Both the position numbers and the translations under genes were made by a program. Below, in pieces: positions 24,436-33,377 of a DNA stretch of 64,000 nucleotides. How positions within the stretch are numbered: position 1 is the stretch's first letter; each line of letters starts with the position of its first letter. Below the pieces are notes generated by a model that searched no databases, was not told the origin of the DNA, and saw nothing but the letters and a program-made list of their open reading frames with translations. The stretch comes from Ornithinimicrobium cavernae (GTDB lineage: Bacteria; Actinomycetota; Actinomycetes; Actinomycetales; Dermatophilaceae): contig NZ_QDDJ01000002.1 in NCBI RefSeq assembly GCF_003121625.1, positions 62,001-126,000 of the forward strand, given 5' to 3'.

Positions 24436-26187
24436 ATGAGAGTCATGGCACAGATGGCCATGGTCATGAACCTGGACAAGTGCATCGGGTGCCACACCTG
24501 CTCGGTCACCTGCAAGCAGGCCTGGACCAACCGCAGCGGCATGGAGTACGTCTGGTTCAACAACGTCGAGACCCGGCCCGGCCTGGGTTACCCCCGGTCC
24601 TACGAGGACCAGGAGGAGTGGAAGGGCGGCTGGGTGCGCACGCCCGCGGGGCGGCTCAAGCTCCGGTCGGGGGGCCGGCTCAACAGGCTGCTCAACATCT
24701 TCTCCAACCCCAAGATGCCCTCCATCCAGGACTACTACGAGCCCTGGACCTATGACTACGAGACGCTGCTCAACGCCCCGGCCCAGGAGAACTTCCCGGT
24801 GGCCGTGCCGCACTCGCTGATCTCCGGCAAGCAGATGAACGTCGAGTGGTCGGCCAACTGGGACGACGACCTCGGTGGCAGCCGACAGCACGCGGCCAAG
24901 GACCCGATGCTCAAGGGCATCGAGGACAAGGTGAAGATGGAGTTCGACGAGACCTTCATGTTCTACCTGCCGCGGATCTGCGAGCACTGCCTGAACCCCA
25001 GCTGCGCGGCCGCCTGCCCCTCCGGTGCGATCTACAAGCGCGAGGAGGACGGCATCGTCCTGGTCGACCAGGACAAGTGTCGCGGCTGGCGCATGTGCGT
25101 GACGGGCTGCCCCTACAAGAAGGTGTACTTCAACCACAAGACCGGCAAGGCCGAGAAGTGCACCTTCTGCTATCCGCGCATCGAGGTCGGCATCCCCACC
25201 GTGTGTGCCGAGACCTGCGTCGGCCGGCTGCGCTACATCGGGCTCATGCTCTACGACGCCGACAAGGTACTTGACGCCGCCTCGGTCGAGGACGACCACG
25301 ATCTCTACGAGGCTCAGCGCGCGGTCTTCCTCGACCCCCACGACCCCGTGGTGCAGCGCGAGGCCGAGGCAGCAGGGATCCCCGGTGACTGGATCGAGGC
25401 GGCGAAGAAGTCCCCGGTGTGGAAGCTGATCAGCGAGTACAAGGTCGCACTGCCCCTCCACCCGGAGTACCGCACCATGCCGATGGTCTGGTACATCCCG
25501 CCGCTGTCGCCGGTCGTGGACGTCATCAAGGACACCGGCTACGACGCCGAGGACCACGGCAACCTGTTCGCCGCCATCGACGCCCTGCGGATCCCGGTGG
25601 AGTACCTCGCCAACCTCTTCACCGCCGGTGACCCGGCCCCGGTCGACCTCGTCCTGCGCAAGCTGGCCGCGATGCGCTCCTACATGCGTGACATCAACCT
25701 GGGACGCGACCCCCAGGCGCACATCCCCGAGGCGGTCGGCATGACCGAGGAGCAGATGTATGAGATGTTCCGGCTGTTGGCGATCGCGAAGTACGACGAG
25801 CGCTACGTCATCCCGTCGGCGCACGGCGAGGAGGCGCACGCCCTGGAGGAGACCGCCACCGACTGTCCGGTGAGCGACTATGACGACGAGCTGATGGAGC
25901 TCTCCGGACCGTTCGGCGAGGGGTCCGGCCGCGGTTCTGCCACCCCCGTCGCGGTCGAGAACTTCCGGATGCTGCAGACCCGGCAGACCTCCGACACCCT
26001 GGTCGCCGGTGGGGCCAAGCGGGGTCGGGTCAACCTGCTCAACTGGGACGGCAAGGGGGTGCCGGCCGGGATGTTCCCGGACAGCGAGAAGGATGCCTCC
26101 GTCGCGACGGTGGACGGACCCGCCCAGCTCGACGGACCGCACGCCCGCCCCGACAACACCGCCGGCTCGGACGGGAAGGTGACCTGA
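24436..26187 (+). CDS. narH: Nitrate reductase beta subunit NarH, 583 aa
   Basis: Iron-sulfur electron-transfer subunit linking NarI heme to NarG. Four cysteine groups are visible: CIGCHTCSVTCK (about 15-26), CEHCLNPSCAAACP, CRGWRMCVTGCP (the Trp replaces a Cys, as in the [3Fe-4S] site), and KCTFCYPRIE with CAETCVGR. The C-terminal about 70 residues past the family core are acidic and low in complexity, making it longer than the E. coli protein (512 aa). GAAGAGGAG precedes ATG 24436. The stop overlaps narJ (TGATG). Confidence 0.96.
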   Translation: MRVMAQMAMVMNLDKCIGCHTCSVTCKQAWTNRSGMEYVWFNNVETRPGLGYPRSYEDQEEWKGGWVRTPAGRLKLRSGGRLNRLLNIFSNPKMPSIQDYYEPWTYDYETLLNAPAQENFPVAVPHSLISGKQMNVEWSANWDDDLGGSRQHAAKDPMLKGIEDKVKMEFDETFMFYLPRICEHCLNPSCAAACPSGAIYKREEDGIVLVDQDKCRGWRMCVTGCPYKKVYFNHKTGKAEKCTFCYPRIEVGIPTVCAETCVGRLRYIGLMLYDADKVLDAASVEDDHDLYEAQRAVFLDPHDPVVQREAEAAGIPGDWIEAAKKSPVWKLISEYKVALPLHPEYRTMPMVWYIPPLSPVVDVIKDTGYDAEDHGNLFAAIDALRIPVEYLANLFTAGDPAPVDLVLRKLAAMRSYMRDINLGRDPQAHIPEAVGMTEEQMYEMFRLLAIAKYDERYVIPSAHGEEAHALEETATDCPVSDYDDELMELSGPFGEGSGRGSATPVAVENFRMLQTRQTSDTLVAGGAKRGRVNLLNWDGKGVPAGMFPDSEKDASVATVDGPAQLDGPHARPDNTAGSDGKVT

Positions 26188-26963
26188 TGCTGCCCTGGCG
26201 GCGCCACCGGCGCACCGCCTCCCGGCTCGAGCCGCGGGTCCAGGCCGACACCTGGCAGCTGTGCTCGCTGCTCCTGGACTATCCGGAGCCGGCCCTCGTG
26301 GAGCGCCTGCCGGTGCTCCGGGAAGCGGCAGCCGCCCTGTCCTCGCAGACTGCTGAGCCGCTGGGGCGGTTCCTGGACCACGTAGCCTCCACCGACCTTG
26401 GTGTGCTGCAACAGGATTATGTCGACACCTTTGACGTCACGCGCAAGTGTGCGCTGCACCTGACCTACTTCCTGCACGGTGACACCCGCAACCGCGGGGT
26501 CGCCCTGGTCCAGTTCAAGCAGCTCTATCGTCAGCACGGCGTCGAGCTCTCCGACAACGACGCCGAGCTGCCCGACCACCTGGCAGTCGTCCTGGAGTTC
26601 GGCGCCGCAGTCGCCCCGGACGCGGCCTGGAAGGTGCTCAACGACCACCGGGTGGGCATCGAACTGCTCCGGAGGGCACTGTTGCACCGGGACTCGCCCT
26701 GGGCCGACGTTGTCCAGGCGGTGCGGGCGACCCTGCCCGAGCTGCAGGGCGACGACACCGAGGCCCTGGCACGGCTGATCGCCGAGGGGCCGCCGCAGGA
26801 GATGGTCGGCCTGGACGACGCCGCGCTCAACGCGCCGTACGCGATCGACCCGGCCCTCGACGAGCTCCGCACCCCGCCGGCCGGCGGATGCGGCGACGGT
26901 ACCGACCCCGCCGACACACGGCATACTCTCGGCCCGACCATCCCCGTAGGAGCCCCACAATGA
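26187..26963 (+). CDS. narJ: Nitrate reductase assembly chaperone NarJ, 258 aa
   Basis: Cytoplasmic helical chaperone needed for molybdenum-cofactor insertion into NarG. The TorD/NarJ-like core contains LQQDYVDTFDVTRKCALHLTYFLHGDTRNRG (positions about 72-102, quoted in part as DYVDTFD and HLTYFLHGDTRNRG), the conserved NarJ signature. The tail of about 50 residues is variable. ATG 26187 is coupled to narH and its stop overlaps narI. Confidence 0.93.
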   Translation: MLPWRRHRRTASRLEPRVQADTWQLCSLLLDYPEPALVERLPVLREAAAALSSQTAEPLGRFLDHVASTDLGVLQQDYVDTFDVTRKCALHLTYFLHGDTRNRGVALVQFKQLYRQHGVELSDNDAELPDHLAVVLEFGAAVAPDAAWKVLNDHRVGIELLRRALLHRDSPWADVVQAVRATLPELQGDDTEALARLIAEGPPQEMVGLDDAALNAPYAIDPALDELRTPPAGGCGDGTDPADTRHTLGPTIPVGAPQ

Positions 26964-27697
26964 GCACCTTCCTCTGGGTGATCTTCCCCTACATCTGCCT
27001 GGCGATCTTCGTCGTCGGGCACGTGTGGCGCTACCAGTACGACAAGTTCGGGTGGACCACGCGCAGCTCCCAGCTCTATGAGAGCAAGCTGTTGCGGATC
27101 GGCAGCCCGCTGTTCCACTTCGGGATGCTCGGCGTGGTCGCCGGCCACTTCCTCGGCCTGGTCATCCCGCAGAGCCTCACCGACCGGCTCGGGCTGAGTC
27201 ACGAGGCCTACCACATCATCGCGCTGGCCGGGGGCATTCCGGCCGGCATCGCGGCCGTCGTCGGCCTGGCGATCCTCGTCTACCGCAGGCGCACCGTCGG
27301 CCCGGTGTTCTCGGCGACGACGGTCAACGACAAGGTGATGTATGCCGTGCTGGCCTTGGTGATCTTCCTGGGCATGTGGAACACCATCGCCGGCAGCCTG
27401 CTCACGATCGGGGGCGAGTACAACTACCGCGACGGCGTCTCGCCGTGGTTCCGCCAGATCTTCTGGTTCCAGCCCGACGCGTCACTGATGGAGGGCGCAC
27501 CGTTGGGGTTCCAGCTGCACGCGTTCCTCGCCTTCGTGCTGTTCGCGATGTGGCCGTTCACCCGCCTGGTGCACGTCTTCAGCGCGCCGATCGGCTACTT
27601 CACCAGGCCCTATATCGTCTACCGGAGCCGCGACAGCCGCCCGGGGGCGGCGACCGGGACGCGGGCACCGAAGCGCGGATGGGAGAAGGTTGGCTGA
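26960..27697 (+). CDS. narI: Nitrate reductase gamma subunit NarI, 245 aa
   Basis: Membrane cytochrome b subunit that oxidises menaquinol and passes electrons to NarH. Five hydrophobic helices are apparent. Likely heme-ligand histidines are in SPLFHFGMLGVVAGHFLG (helix 2) and in LHAFLAFVLFAMWPFTRLVH (helix 5). The length is typical. ATG 26960 overlaps the narJ stop (ATGA). The 3' end overlaps the TTG start of the next gene, so the nar operon runs straight into cofactor genes. Confidence 0.95.
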   Translation: MSTFLWVIFPYICLAIFVVGHVWRYQYDKFGWTTRSSQLYESKLLRIGSPLFHFGMLGVVAGHFLGLVIPQSLTDRLGLSHEAYHIIALAGGIPAGIAAVVGLAILVYRRRTVGPVFSATTVNDKVMYAVLALVIFLGMWNTIAGSLLTIGGEYNYRDGVSPWFRQIFWFQPDASLMEGAPLGFQLHAFLAFVLFAMWPFTRLVHVFSAPIGYFTRPYIVYRSRDSRPGAATGTRAPKRGWEKVG

Positions 27698-28838
27698 CCT
27701 GCTGCCCGTCCCGCCCGTCGGTGAGCTCTCGCCGGAGCAGCTGACCCGCTACTCACGGCACCTGCTGCTGCCCGGGATCGGGATCGAGGGGCAGAAGCGC
27801 CTTGTCAACGCGCGGGTGGCGGTGGTCGGGGCGGGCGGGTTGGGGTCCCCGGCGCTGCTCTACCTCGCCGCGGCGGGTGTCGGCCACCTCACCGTGATCG
27901 ACGACGACGAGGTGGACCTGACCAACCTGCAGCGTCAGGTGATCCACCGGGACAGCGACATCGGCACCGCCAAGGTCGACAGCGCGGCCCGTGCCGTGCA
28001 CGACCTCAACCCCCTGGTCACTGTGACGACGGTTCGCGAGCACCTCGATGAGCACAACGTGCGCGGCCAGCTCGCCGGCCACCACGTCGTCCTCGACGGC
28101 AGCGACAACTTCGCGACCCGCTACGTGGTCAACGACGCCGCGGTCGCGCTCGGGCTCCCACTCGTCTGGGCTGCCGTCCTGCGCTTCGATGCCCAGGTCA
28201 CGACCTTCCTGCCGCGCCAGCTCGCCGGCGACGCGGCCGTGCAGCTACGCGACCTGTTCCCGGTCCCGCCGCGACCCGACGACGTCCCCAGCTGTGCGGA
28301 GGCCGGCGTCCTCGGAGCGATGGTCGGCCAGGTCGGGTCGATCATGGCGGCCGAGGCAGTCAAGCTGATCACCGGCACCGGCGAACCACTCGTCGGTCGC
28401 GTCCTGCTCCTCGACGCCCTGACACAACGCACCCGCGAGATCGCGCTCCGGCCGGCCGGCTCGGACGCGGGGGCCGCCCCCCGAGGCTGGCTGCCCGAGA
28501 CGGGGGAGAGCCGCGGAGTCGTCGCGATCCGTGAGATGCGCCCAGAGCAGGTGCGGGCCCACCTCGGCGAGCTCCAGGTGATCGACGTGCGCGAGCCCGG
28601 TGAGCACGCTCTCGGCACGCTGCCGGGTGCCCGCACGCTCCCGGTGGGCGAGGTGCTCAGCTGGGAGGACCGCTCCGCGGTCGGCGACGGCCCGGTGGTG
28701 TTCTACTGCAAGACCGGCCCGCGGGCGGGTCGGGCCGCCCGCCACCTCGTGCACCTGGGGCATCCCGACGTCCGGGTCATGGCCGGCGGGATCCTCGGCT
28801 GGATCGACCACATCGACCAGAGCCTGCCGAGATACTGA
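27690..28838 (+). CDS. moeZ: MoeB/MoeZ-type sulfur-carrier adenylyltransferase with rhodanese domain, 382 aa
   Basis: Activates the C-terminal Gly-Gly of MoaD-type sulfur carriers by adenylation and supplies sulfur. The N-terminal ThiF/MoeB domain has VVGAGGLGSPALLYLAAAG (ATP site, about 45-63) and Cys202 in SCAEAGVLG. The C-terminal rhodanese domain has active-site Cys340 in YCKTGPRAG. The start is a TTG at 27690, eight bases inside narI, with GGGAGAAGG before it. Together with mobA and moaD it supports the molybdenum cofactor of NarG; related MoeZ proteins also serve other sulfur carriers. Confidence 0.88.
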   Translation: MADLLPVPPVGELSPEQLTRYSRHLLLPGIGIEGQKRLVNARVAVVGAGGLGSPALLYLAAAGVGHLTVIDDDEVDLTNLQRQVIHRDSDIGTAKVDSAARAVHDLNPLVTVTTVREHLDEHNVRGQLAGHHVVLDGSDNFATRYVVNDAAVALGLPLVWAAVLRFDAQVTTFLPRQLAGDAAVQLRDLFPVPPRPDDVPSCAEAGVLGAMVGQVGSIMAAEAVKLITGTGEPLVGRVLLLDALTQRTREIALRPAGSDAGAAPRGWLPETGESRGVVAIREMRPEQVRAHLGELQVIDVREPGEHALGTLPGARTLPVGEVLSWEDRSAVGDGPVVFYCKTGPRAGRAARHLVHLGHPDVRVMAGGILGWIDHIDQSLPRY

Positions 28839-29491
28839 TGATCGGGCAGACCGCAGCGCCCTCGACCGTGCCGGAGCACGACCTCCTTGTCCTGGCCGGA
28901 GGCGCGGGCTCCCGCCTCGGAGGTGTGGACAAGGCCGGGCTGGTCGTCGGCGGACGCCGGTTGCTGGACCGCGCCCTGGATGCGACGAAGGGTGCCCGCC
29001 TCGTAGTCGTGGTGGGGCCTGTCGTGGTCCCGGAGGGTGTCCTGCAGACCGTGGAGGACCCGCCCGGCGGCGGGCCGGTGGCGGGGATCGTGGCCGGGAT
29101 GAGGGTCCTGACGCGCGCACCGGAGACCGGCCGAGGGCCGGGCACCGGGGGACCGGCGCCGTGGACCGTCCTGCTCGCGGTCGACCAGCCCGAGGCGGCC
29201 CTGGCGGTGCCGGGGCTGCTGTCTGCAGCGGCGACGGTCGGACCTGACGTCGACCTGGTGTGCCCCGTGGACGGGTCGGGGCACCCGCAGTGGCTGCTGG
29301 CGGCCTATCGCACCCCGGCACTCACGGCGGCCCTGCGCGACGTCGGCACCGGCCACGGCACGTCCGTGCGCCACCTGGTCTCCGGGTTGAGGTCGGTCGC
29401 CGCCGGGCCCAGCACCCATGTGGGCGACATCGACACCTGGGAGGACCATGCCACCTGGCAGGCACACGTCCGCGAGCGCGAGGGTCTCTGA
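28838..29491 (+). CDS. mobA: Molybdenum cofactor guanylyltransferase MobA-like protein, 217 aa
   Basis: Nucleotidyltransferase likely to attach GMP to molybdopterin to make the MGD form that NarG requires. N-terminal motif LVLAGGAGSRLGGVDKAGL (about residues 18-36) matches the MobA GTP-binding loop. The conserved Asp segment is replaced by LLAVDQPEA near residue 110. It overlaps the moeZ-like stop (TGATG). The alternative is a CTP- or other-specific paralogue such as MocA, but linkage to nar favours MobA. Confidence 0.8.
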   Translation: MIGQTAAPSTVPEHDLLVLAGGAGSRLGGVDKAGLVVGGRRLLDRALDATKGARLVVVVGPVVVPEGVLQTVEDPPGGGPVAGIVAGMRVLTRAPETGRGPGTGGPAPWTVLLAVDQPEAALAVPGLLSAAATVGPDVDLVCPVDGSGHPQWLLAAYRTPALTAALRDVGTGHGTSVRHLVSGLRSVAAGPSTHVGDIDTWEDHATWQAHVREREGL

Positions 29492-29524
29492 GAGACTGGG
29501 AGCCGAGAGCCAGGAGGAGGACAC

Positions 29525-29764
29525 GTGGCCACGGTTCGATACTTCGCCGCAGCGGCCGAGGCAGCTGGGATGGATCAGGAGCAGGTGACCGCGACCGATG
29601 TCGGTGCGCTGGTCACCGGACTGGTCGAGCGGCACGGTGAGGTCCTGGCGGACGTGCTGCGGCGCAGCTCGCTGCTGTACGAGGGCCGTTACGTCTCCGA
29701 CCACACCACGGCCCTGGCGACCGACGCGGTCGTCGACGTGCTGCCGCCGTTCGCCGGTGGCTGA
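29525..29764 (+). CDS. moaD: MoaD/ThiS family sulfur carrier, 79 aa
   Basis: Beta-grasp protein ending in Gly-Gly (residues 78-79), the site that is adenylated and thiocarboxylated for molybdopterin synthase. The sequence starts MATVRYFAAAAEAAG and ends VLPPFAGG, both family-typical. GGAGGA is just upstream of the GTG at 29525. It overlaps the following GNAT gene. No moaE is visible in the window. Confidence 0.85.
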   Translation: MATVRYFAAAAEAAGMDQEQVTATDVGALVTGLVERHGEVLADVLRRSSLLYEGRYVSDHTTALATDAVVDVLPPFAGG

Positions 29765-30347
29765 CCGGGCGCAGCTGAGCGGGGCGGTGGTCCTGCGCCG
29801 GTGCGGGCCTGCCGAGGCGCTCGAGAACTCTGGACGCCTCGCTGAGATCTATGGTCTGGCGCTCGGGGCGCGGGCGGAGCCGTCGGAGCACTTTGCGGCC
29901 ACGTTCCGCACCTGCATCCAGACGTACGACGGCGCGACGGTCCTGGCGGCCGTGTCCGGGGGAGGGGAGGGGCAGATCGTCGGGTTCCTGTACGGCTACG
30001 ACCTGCAGCTGCAGCACTGGTGGCCCCAGGAGGTCGCGGGACCGCTGCGCGCTGCCGGGCACGGCGGGTGGCTCAGCGACGCCTTCGAGCTCGTGGAGCT
30101 CCAGGTGCACCCTGCTGCCCAGGGCCGAGGCGTCGGCACCGCGCTGCTCACGCGGCAGCTCGTGGAGATGCCCCATCGCCGCGCACTGTTGACGGCCGAC
30201 CCCGAGGGCCGTGCCCGGGTGCTCTACCGACGACTGGGCTTCCGCGATCTGGTGCCGGACTTCGCCTACGCGGGCACTGCCCACCGGGCGGCACTGATGG
30301 GCTGGGAGCGCGCCACGGTCCCACCAGCAGGTCGCACCGGGGGCTGA
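29757..30347 (+). CDS. GNAT family N-acetyltransferase, 196 aa
   Basis: Single GNAT domain with the acetyl-CoA loop VHPAAQGRGVGTALL (about 113-127) and the C-terminal LYRRLGFRDL motif. Substrate unknown. The GTG at 29757 overlaps the moaD stop by 8 bp, so it is cotranscribed with the cofactor genes although no functional link is evident. It is convergent with the next gene, with an 11-bp gap. Confidence 0.8.
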   Translation: MADRAQLSGAVVLRRCGPAEALENSGRLAEIYGLALGARAEPSEHFAATFRTCIQTYDGATVLAAVSGGGEGQIVGFLYGYDLQLQHWWPQEVAGPLRAAGHGGWLSDAFELVELQVHPAAQGRGVGTALLTRQLVEMPHRRALLTADPEGRARVLYRRLGFRDLVPDFAYAGTAHRAALMGWERATVPPAGRTGG

Positions 30348-30358
30348 CCCGCGTCGAC

Positions 30359-30859
30359 CTAGCCCGTGTCCGCCTGGTCGTCGGCCTGGGCGCTCCGTTC
30401 GATGTGTTCGATGGCCAGCTGGATGGTCTGGGTGGGGGCTCGGTGGTCCGCGTGGCAGAAGATGCTGACCCGTGCGGGGCCGACCACCCAGTGGGAGACC
30501 TCGCTCGGTGGCCGTCTGCGGTCGTAGGCCTTCTCTGGCGCTCCGTGGACGGCGGCGAGCTCGTCCACCGCCTCGCCGTAGACGCGTTGGACGTCCTCCG
30601 CCCGCCCGATCCCGAGGGCGTGGAACCCGACCAGTGCGTCCTGGAACTCGTGGACGATCAGGTAGTCGGCGGCCACGTCCCGCTCACCGGTCAGCCGGAA
30701 CGCCTGACCGGTGTGGCCCGGCGCGACCTCGCCCCGAGCGAGCTCGAGCCGGTCCAGGAAGGCGTCGATGGCCCCCTGGGTGACTGGCCACTCACCATCC
30801 AGCACGCTCCGCACCAGATCGAGGAGCATGCTGGCAGTGGGCAGTCCCTTCTTGACCAT
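30359..30859 (-). CDS. Hypothetical protein, 166 aa
   Basis: I do not recognise this family. It is a soluble, mixed alpha/beta protein with an internal AADYLIVHEFQDALVGF segment and a C-terminal VGPARVSIFCHADHRAPTQ strand. There are no membrane segments or signal. ATG 30859 is supported by TACGGT six nt upstream on the minus strand (leaderless). It lies between the GNAT gene and rlmC. Confidence 0.65.
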   Translation of the reverse strand: MVKKGLPTASMLLDLVRSVLDGEWPVTQGAIDAFLDRLELARGEVAPGHTGQAFRLTGERDVAADYLIVHEFQDALVGFHALGIGRAEDVQRVYGEAVDELAAVHGAPEKAYDRRRPPSEVSHWVVGPARVSIFCHADHRAPTQTIQLAIEHIERSAQADDQADTG

Positions 30860-30933
30860 CACCCCACCGTATGGCGCGTGGTCGCCGGTCGCATGTCGTG
30901 ACGGACCCGGCAGCGCCCCTGTCGGGGCGGTGC

Positions 30934-32082
30934 TCAGGCCCGGTGCAGGAGGGTGAGCACCTCCAGGTGCGGGGTCTGGGGGAACATGTCGAAGAGCCGG
31001 CTGTGCACGGGGACCAGGGAGGGCATGGCCGCGAGGTCGCGCGCCAGGGAGTCGACGTTGCAGCTGGAGTAGAGCACGTGCTCGGTCCCCGACGCCTCGA
31101 GCCAACCGGCCAGGTCCGCGCCGAGCCCGCGCCGTGGCGGGTTGACCACCACGAGGCCGGGAGGTGCCCCGCGCAGGTGAGTCGTCGCGTCGCCGGTCTC
31201 GAAGCGCGCTGCCCCCGGCAGCTCGGCGGCCGCCGACCGCGCGCTCTCCACGGCCTCTGCGGAGATCTCGATGCCCAGCACGTCCCGCGTCGACCCATCG
31301 GGCCGGAGCACACTGTGCAGGGCGAACCCGCCGACCCCGCAGTACAGGTCCCACAGGGACGCGGGGTCCACCTCGTCGATCCAGGCGCGCGCCTGCCGGT
31401 ACAACCCCGCGGCCACCGAGGTGTTGGTCTGGAAGAACGAGCGGGTCCGCAACCGGAGACGTACGTCGTTGACCTGCATCGGCAGCTCCTGCGACTCCGA
31501 CAGCACGATCTCCTCCGCACCCTCGAGCACGGCGGCGTGCACGGGCTGCAGGTTGACCGAGACGACGCGCAGACCGGGCAACCGCTCCAGCAGCTCGGGC
31601 AGGCCACGCCGGATGCGTCCCACCTGCCCGGGGGAGCGGAGCACGAACCGCAGCATCAGCTCCCGGTCCGGGGAGTGGGTGACCAGCACGTGCTTGAGTT
31701 CGCCGCTGCGGCGGGCTACGTCATACGGCACCAGACCGAGGCGGCCGATGAGGTCGGGCACCTGAGCCACCACACCGGCCAGGCCGGCCTCGTAGAGCCC
31801 GCAGTGCCGCAGGTCGACACCGGCACCGTCCCGGTCGAGGATGCCCACCGTCGGATCCTCGCGGGTGCCGCCCACCACCAGCTTGGCCTTGTTGCGGAAC
31901 CCCTCCGTCCGGCTGGGGAACGGCTCCTCCCACACCAGGTCCGGGGCAAACAGCCGGAGGGCCTCTGTGCAACGCCGCTGCTTGTCGGCCAGCTGCTCGC
32001 GATACGTACTGCCCATCAGCGCGCACGACCGGCACTCCCCGGCATCGAAGTAGTCGCACTGCATGATCTGGGCGACTGGCAC
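30934..32082 (-). CDS. rlmC: 23S rRNA (uracil-C5)-methyltransferase RlmC-like, 382 aa
   Basis: SAM-dependent methyltransferase of the RumA/RumB group. It has the [4Fe-4S] cysteines C9, C17, C20 and C94, spaced as in E. coli RlmC (C3, C11, C14, C87) and including the DAGECRSC motif. The SAM loop is LYCGVGGFALH, then VVNPPRRGLG, and the catalytic Cys lies in SSCNVDSLARDL. GTG 32082 was chosen because TACCCT lies exactly 6 nt upstream. The internal ATG at 32064 gives a protein starting like E. coli RlmC and is a fair alternative. Confidence 0.88.
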   Translation of the reverse strand: MPVAQIMQCDYFDAGECRSCALMGSTYREQLADKQRRCTEALRLFAPDLVWEEPFPSRTEGFRNKAKLVVGGTREDPTVGILDRDGAGVDLRHCGLYEAGLAGVVAQVPDLIGRLGLVPYDVARRSGELKHVLVTHSPDRELMLRFVLRSPGQVGRIRRGLPELLERLPGLRVVSVNLQPVHAAVLEGAEEIVLSESQELPMQVNDVRLRLRTRSFFQTNTSVAAGLYRQARAWIDEVDPASLWDLYCGVGGFALHSVLRPDGSTRDVLGIEISAEAVESARSAAAELPGAARFETGDATTHLRGAPPGLVVVNPPRRGLGADLAGWLEASGTEHVLYSSCNVDSLARDLAAMPSLVPVHSRLFDMFPQTPHLEVLTLLHRA

Positions 32083-32116
32083 GAGGCCAGGGTAGTGGCC
32101 ACCGTAGGGTTGGGCT

Positions 32117-32941
32117 GTGTCTGTTGCTGCCGAGAGCCCCTCGATCCACACCACACCGGTCGGCGCCGCGCCCGAGGCCGGGTTCGGTGGTGCGTCGCGC
32201 CGGATCGTCTTCCTCCACGGACTGTTCGGCCAGGGCAAGAACTTCACGAGCATCGCCAAGGCCCTCCAACCCGCGTTCGCCTCGCTGCTGGTGGACCTGC
32301 CCAACCACGGTCGCTCCGACTGGACCACACAGGTCGACTTCGAGCGGATGGCCGACACGGTGGCCCAGCAGCTCCGTCGCGGGTTCGCCGCCGACGGTCC
32401 CGTGCACCTGGTGGGCCACTCCATGGGCGGCAAGGTCGCGATGGCCCTCACCCTGCGTCACCCGGACCTGATCGATCGTCTCGTGGTCGTCGACATCGCA
32501 CCGATCGCCAGCGCCGACATGGGCGAGTTCCGGCACCTGCTCGGGGCGCTGGCCACGCTCGACCTGACCGACCTGCCCAGTCGGACCGAGGCCGACGCCC
32601 GCCTCACGGAGCTGATCCCCAACCGGGCCACGCGGGGCTTCCTGCTGCAGAACCTCCGCTCGGACGGCGACGGCTGGCGCTGGCAGGCGAACCTCGACCT
32701 GCTGCTGCGCGACCTGCCGGTCATCGGCGACTACGTCCCCTCGGGTGACCCGTTTGACCGGCCGGTCCTGTGGGTGGCGGGGGAGCGGTCACGCTACATC
32801 GGTCCGGAGTCCGAGCCGACGATGCGCGCCCTGTTCCCGCGCACCGTGCTGGTCACGGTCAAGGGGGCGGGGCACTGGGTGCACTCGGAGAAGCCGGAGG
32901 CGTTCGTATCCGCGCTGCGCACCTTCCTCTCCGCGGAGTAG
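32117..32941 (+). CDS. Alpha/beta hydrolase (YbfF-like esterase), 274 aa
   Basis: Soluble serine hydrolase. The oxyanion segment VFLHGLFGQGKNF is at about 31-43, the nucleophile is Ser102 in VGHSMGGK, and a catalytic His is likely in KGAGHWVHSE near the C-terminus. The pattern DLPNHGRSDW is typical of the YbfF group of short-acyl esterases. The GTG start follows TAGGGT (32105-32110) after 6 nt, so the mRNA is probably leaderless. Divergent from rlmC with 34 bp between starts. Confidence 0.85.
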   Translation: MSVAAESPSIHTTPVGAAPEAGFGGASRRIVFLHGLFGQGKNFTSIAKALQPAFASLLVDLPNHGRSDWTTQVDFERMADTVAQQLRRGFAADGPVHLVGHSMGGKVAMALTLRHPDLIDRLVVVDIAPIASADMGEFRHLLGALATLDLTDLPSRTEADARLTELIPNRATRGFLLQNLRSDGDGWRWQANLDLLLRDLPVIGDYVPSGDPFDRPVLWVAGERSRYIGPESEPTMRALFPRTVLVTVKGAGHWVHSEKPEAFVSALRTFLSAE

Positions 32942-32948
32942 GTGCAGG

Positions 32949-33368
32949 TCAGCCGTTGGCACGGAGGGCGCGGATCGCCTCCGGGAACCGCAGGCCGGCG
33001 CCGCCGAACGTGGTGAAGCCGAGCCGCTCGTAGTACGGGAAGAGCTCCGGGTCGCAGCACAGGTCGATGGCGTACATCCCCTCGAGCTCGGCGACGACGC
33101 GCCGCACCAGCTCGGCGCCGATGCCCTCGCCCTGGTGGTCCGGATGCACCTCCAACCACGGGATGAAGGCGTTGAGCACACCGTCGGAGAGGGCGTTGAC
33201 GTAGCCCACCACCCTGCCGTCGCGGATCGCCCACACCCGCCGGTAGCTGCCGGCCATGACCTCGATCAGCTGCTCCGGGGTGGGCGGGCTCGGCCACCCG
33301 ACGAAGAAGCCGGAGATCATGTCCGGCGTGACGCGTTGGTTCTCGGTGAGGTACTCGACGGGAGGCAC
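32949..33368 (-). CDS. GNAT family N-acetyltransferase, 139 aa
   Basis: Compact GNAT domain: WAIRDGRVVGYVNAL, EVHPDHQGEGIGAELV (acetyl-CoA loop, about residues 73-88) and LFPYYERLGFTTFG. Substrate unknown. The GTG start at 33368 lies 6 nt after TAGGCT on the minus strand. It is convergent with the esterase gene (7 bp between stops). Confidence 0.8.
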   Translation of the reverse strand: MPPVEYLTENQRVTPDMISGFFVGWPSPPTPEQLIEVMAGSYRRVWAIRDGRVVGYVNALSDGVLNAFIPWLEVHPDHQGEGIGAELVRRVVAELEGMYAIDLCCDPELFPYYERLGFTTFGGAGLRFPEAIRALRANG

Positions 33369-33377
33369 ACCGTGAGC

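Noticed and set aside
27000-27690. Second start for moeZ further upstream
   Set aside because: The frame is closed upstream by narI coding constraints; TTG 27690 with GGGAGAAGG is the only well-placed start.
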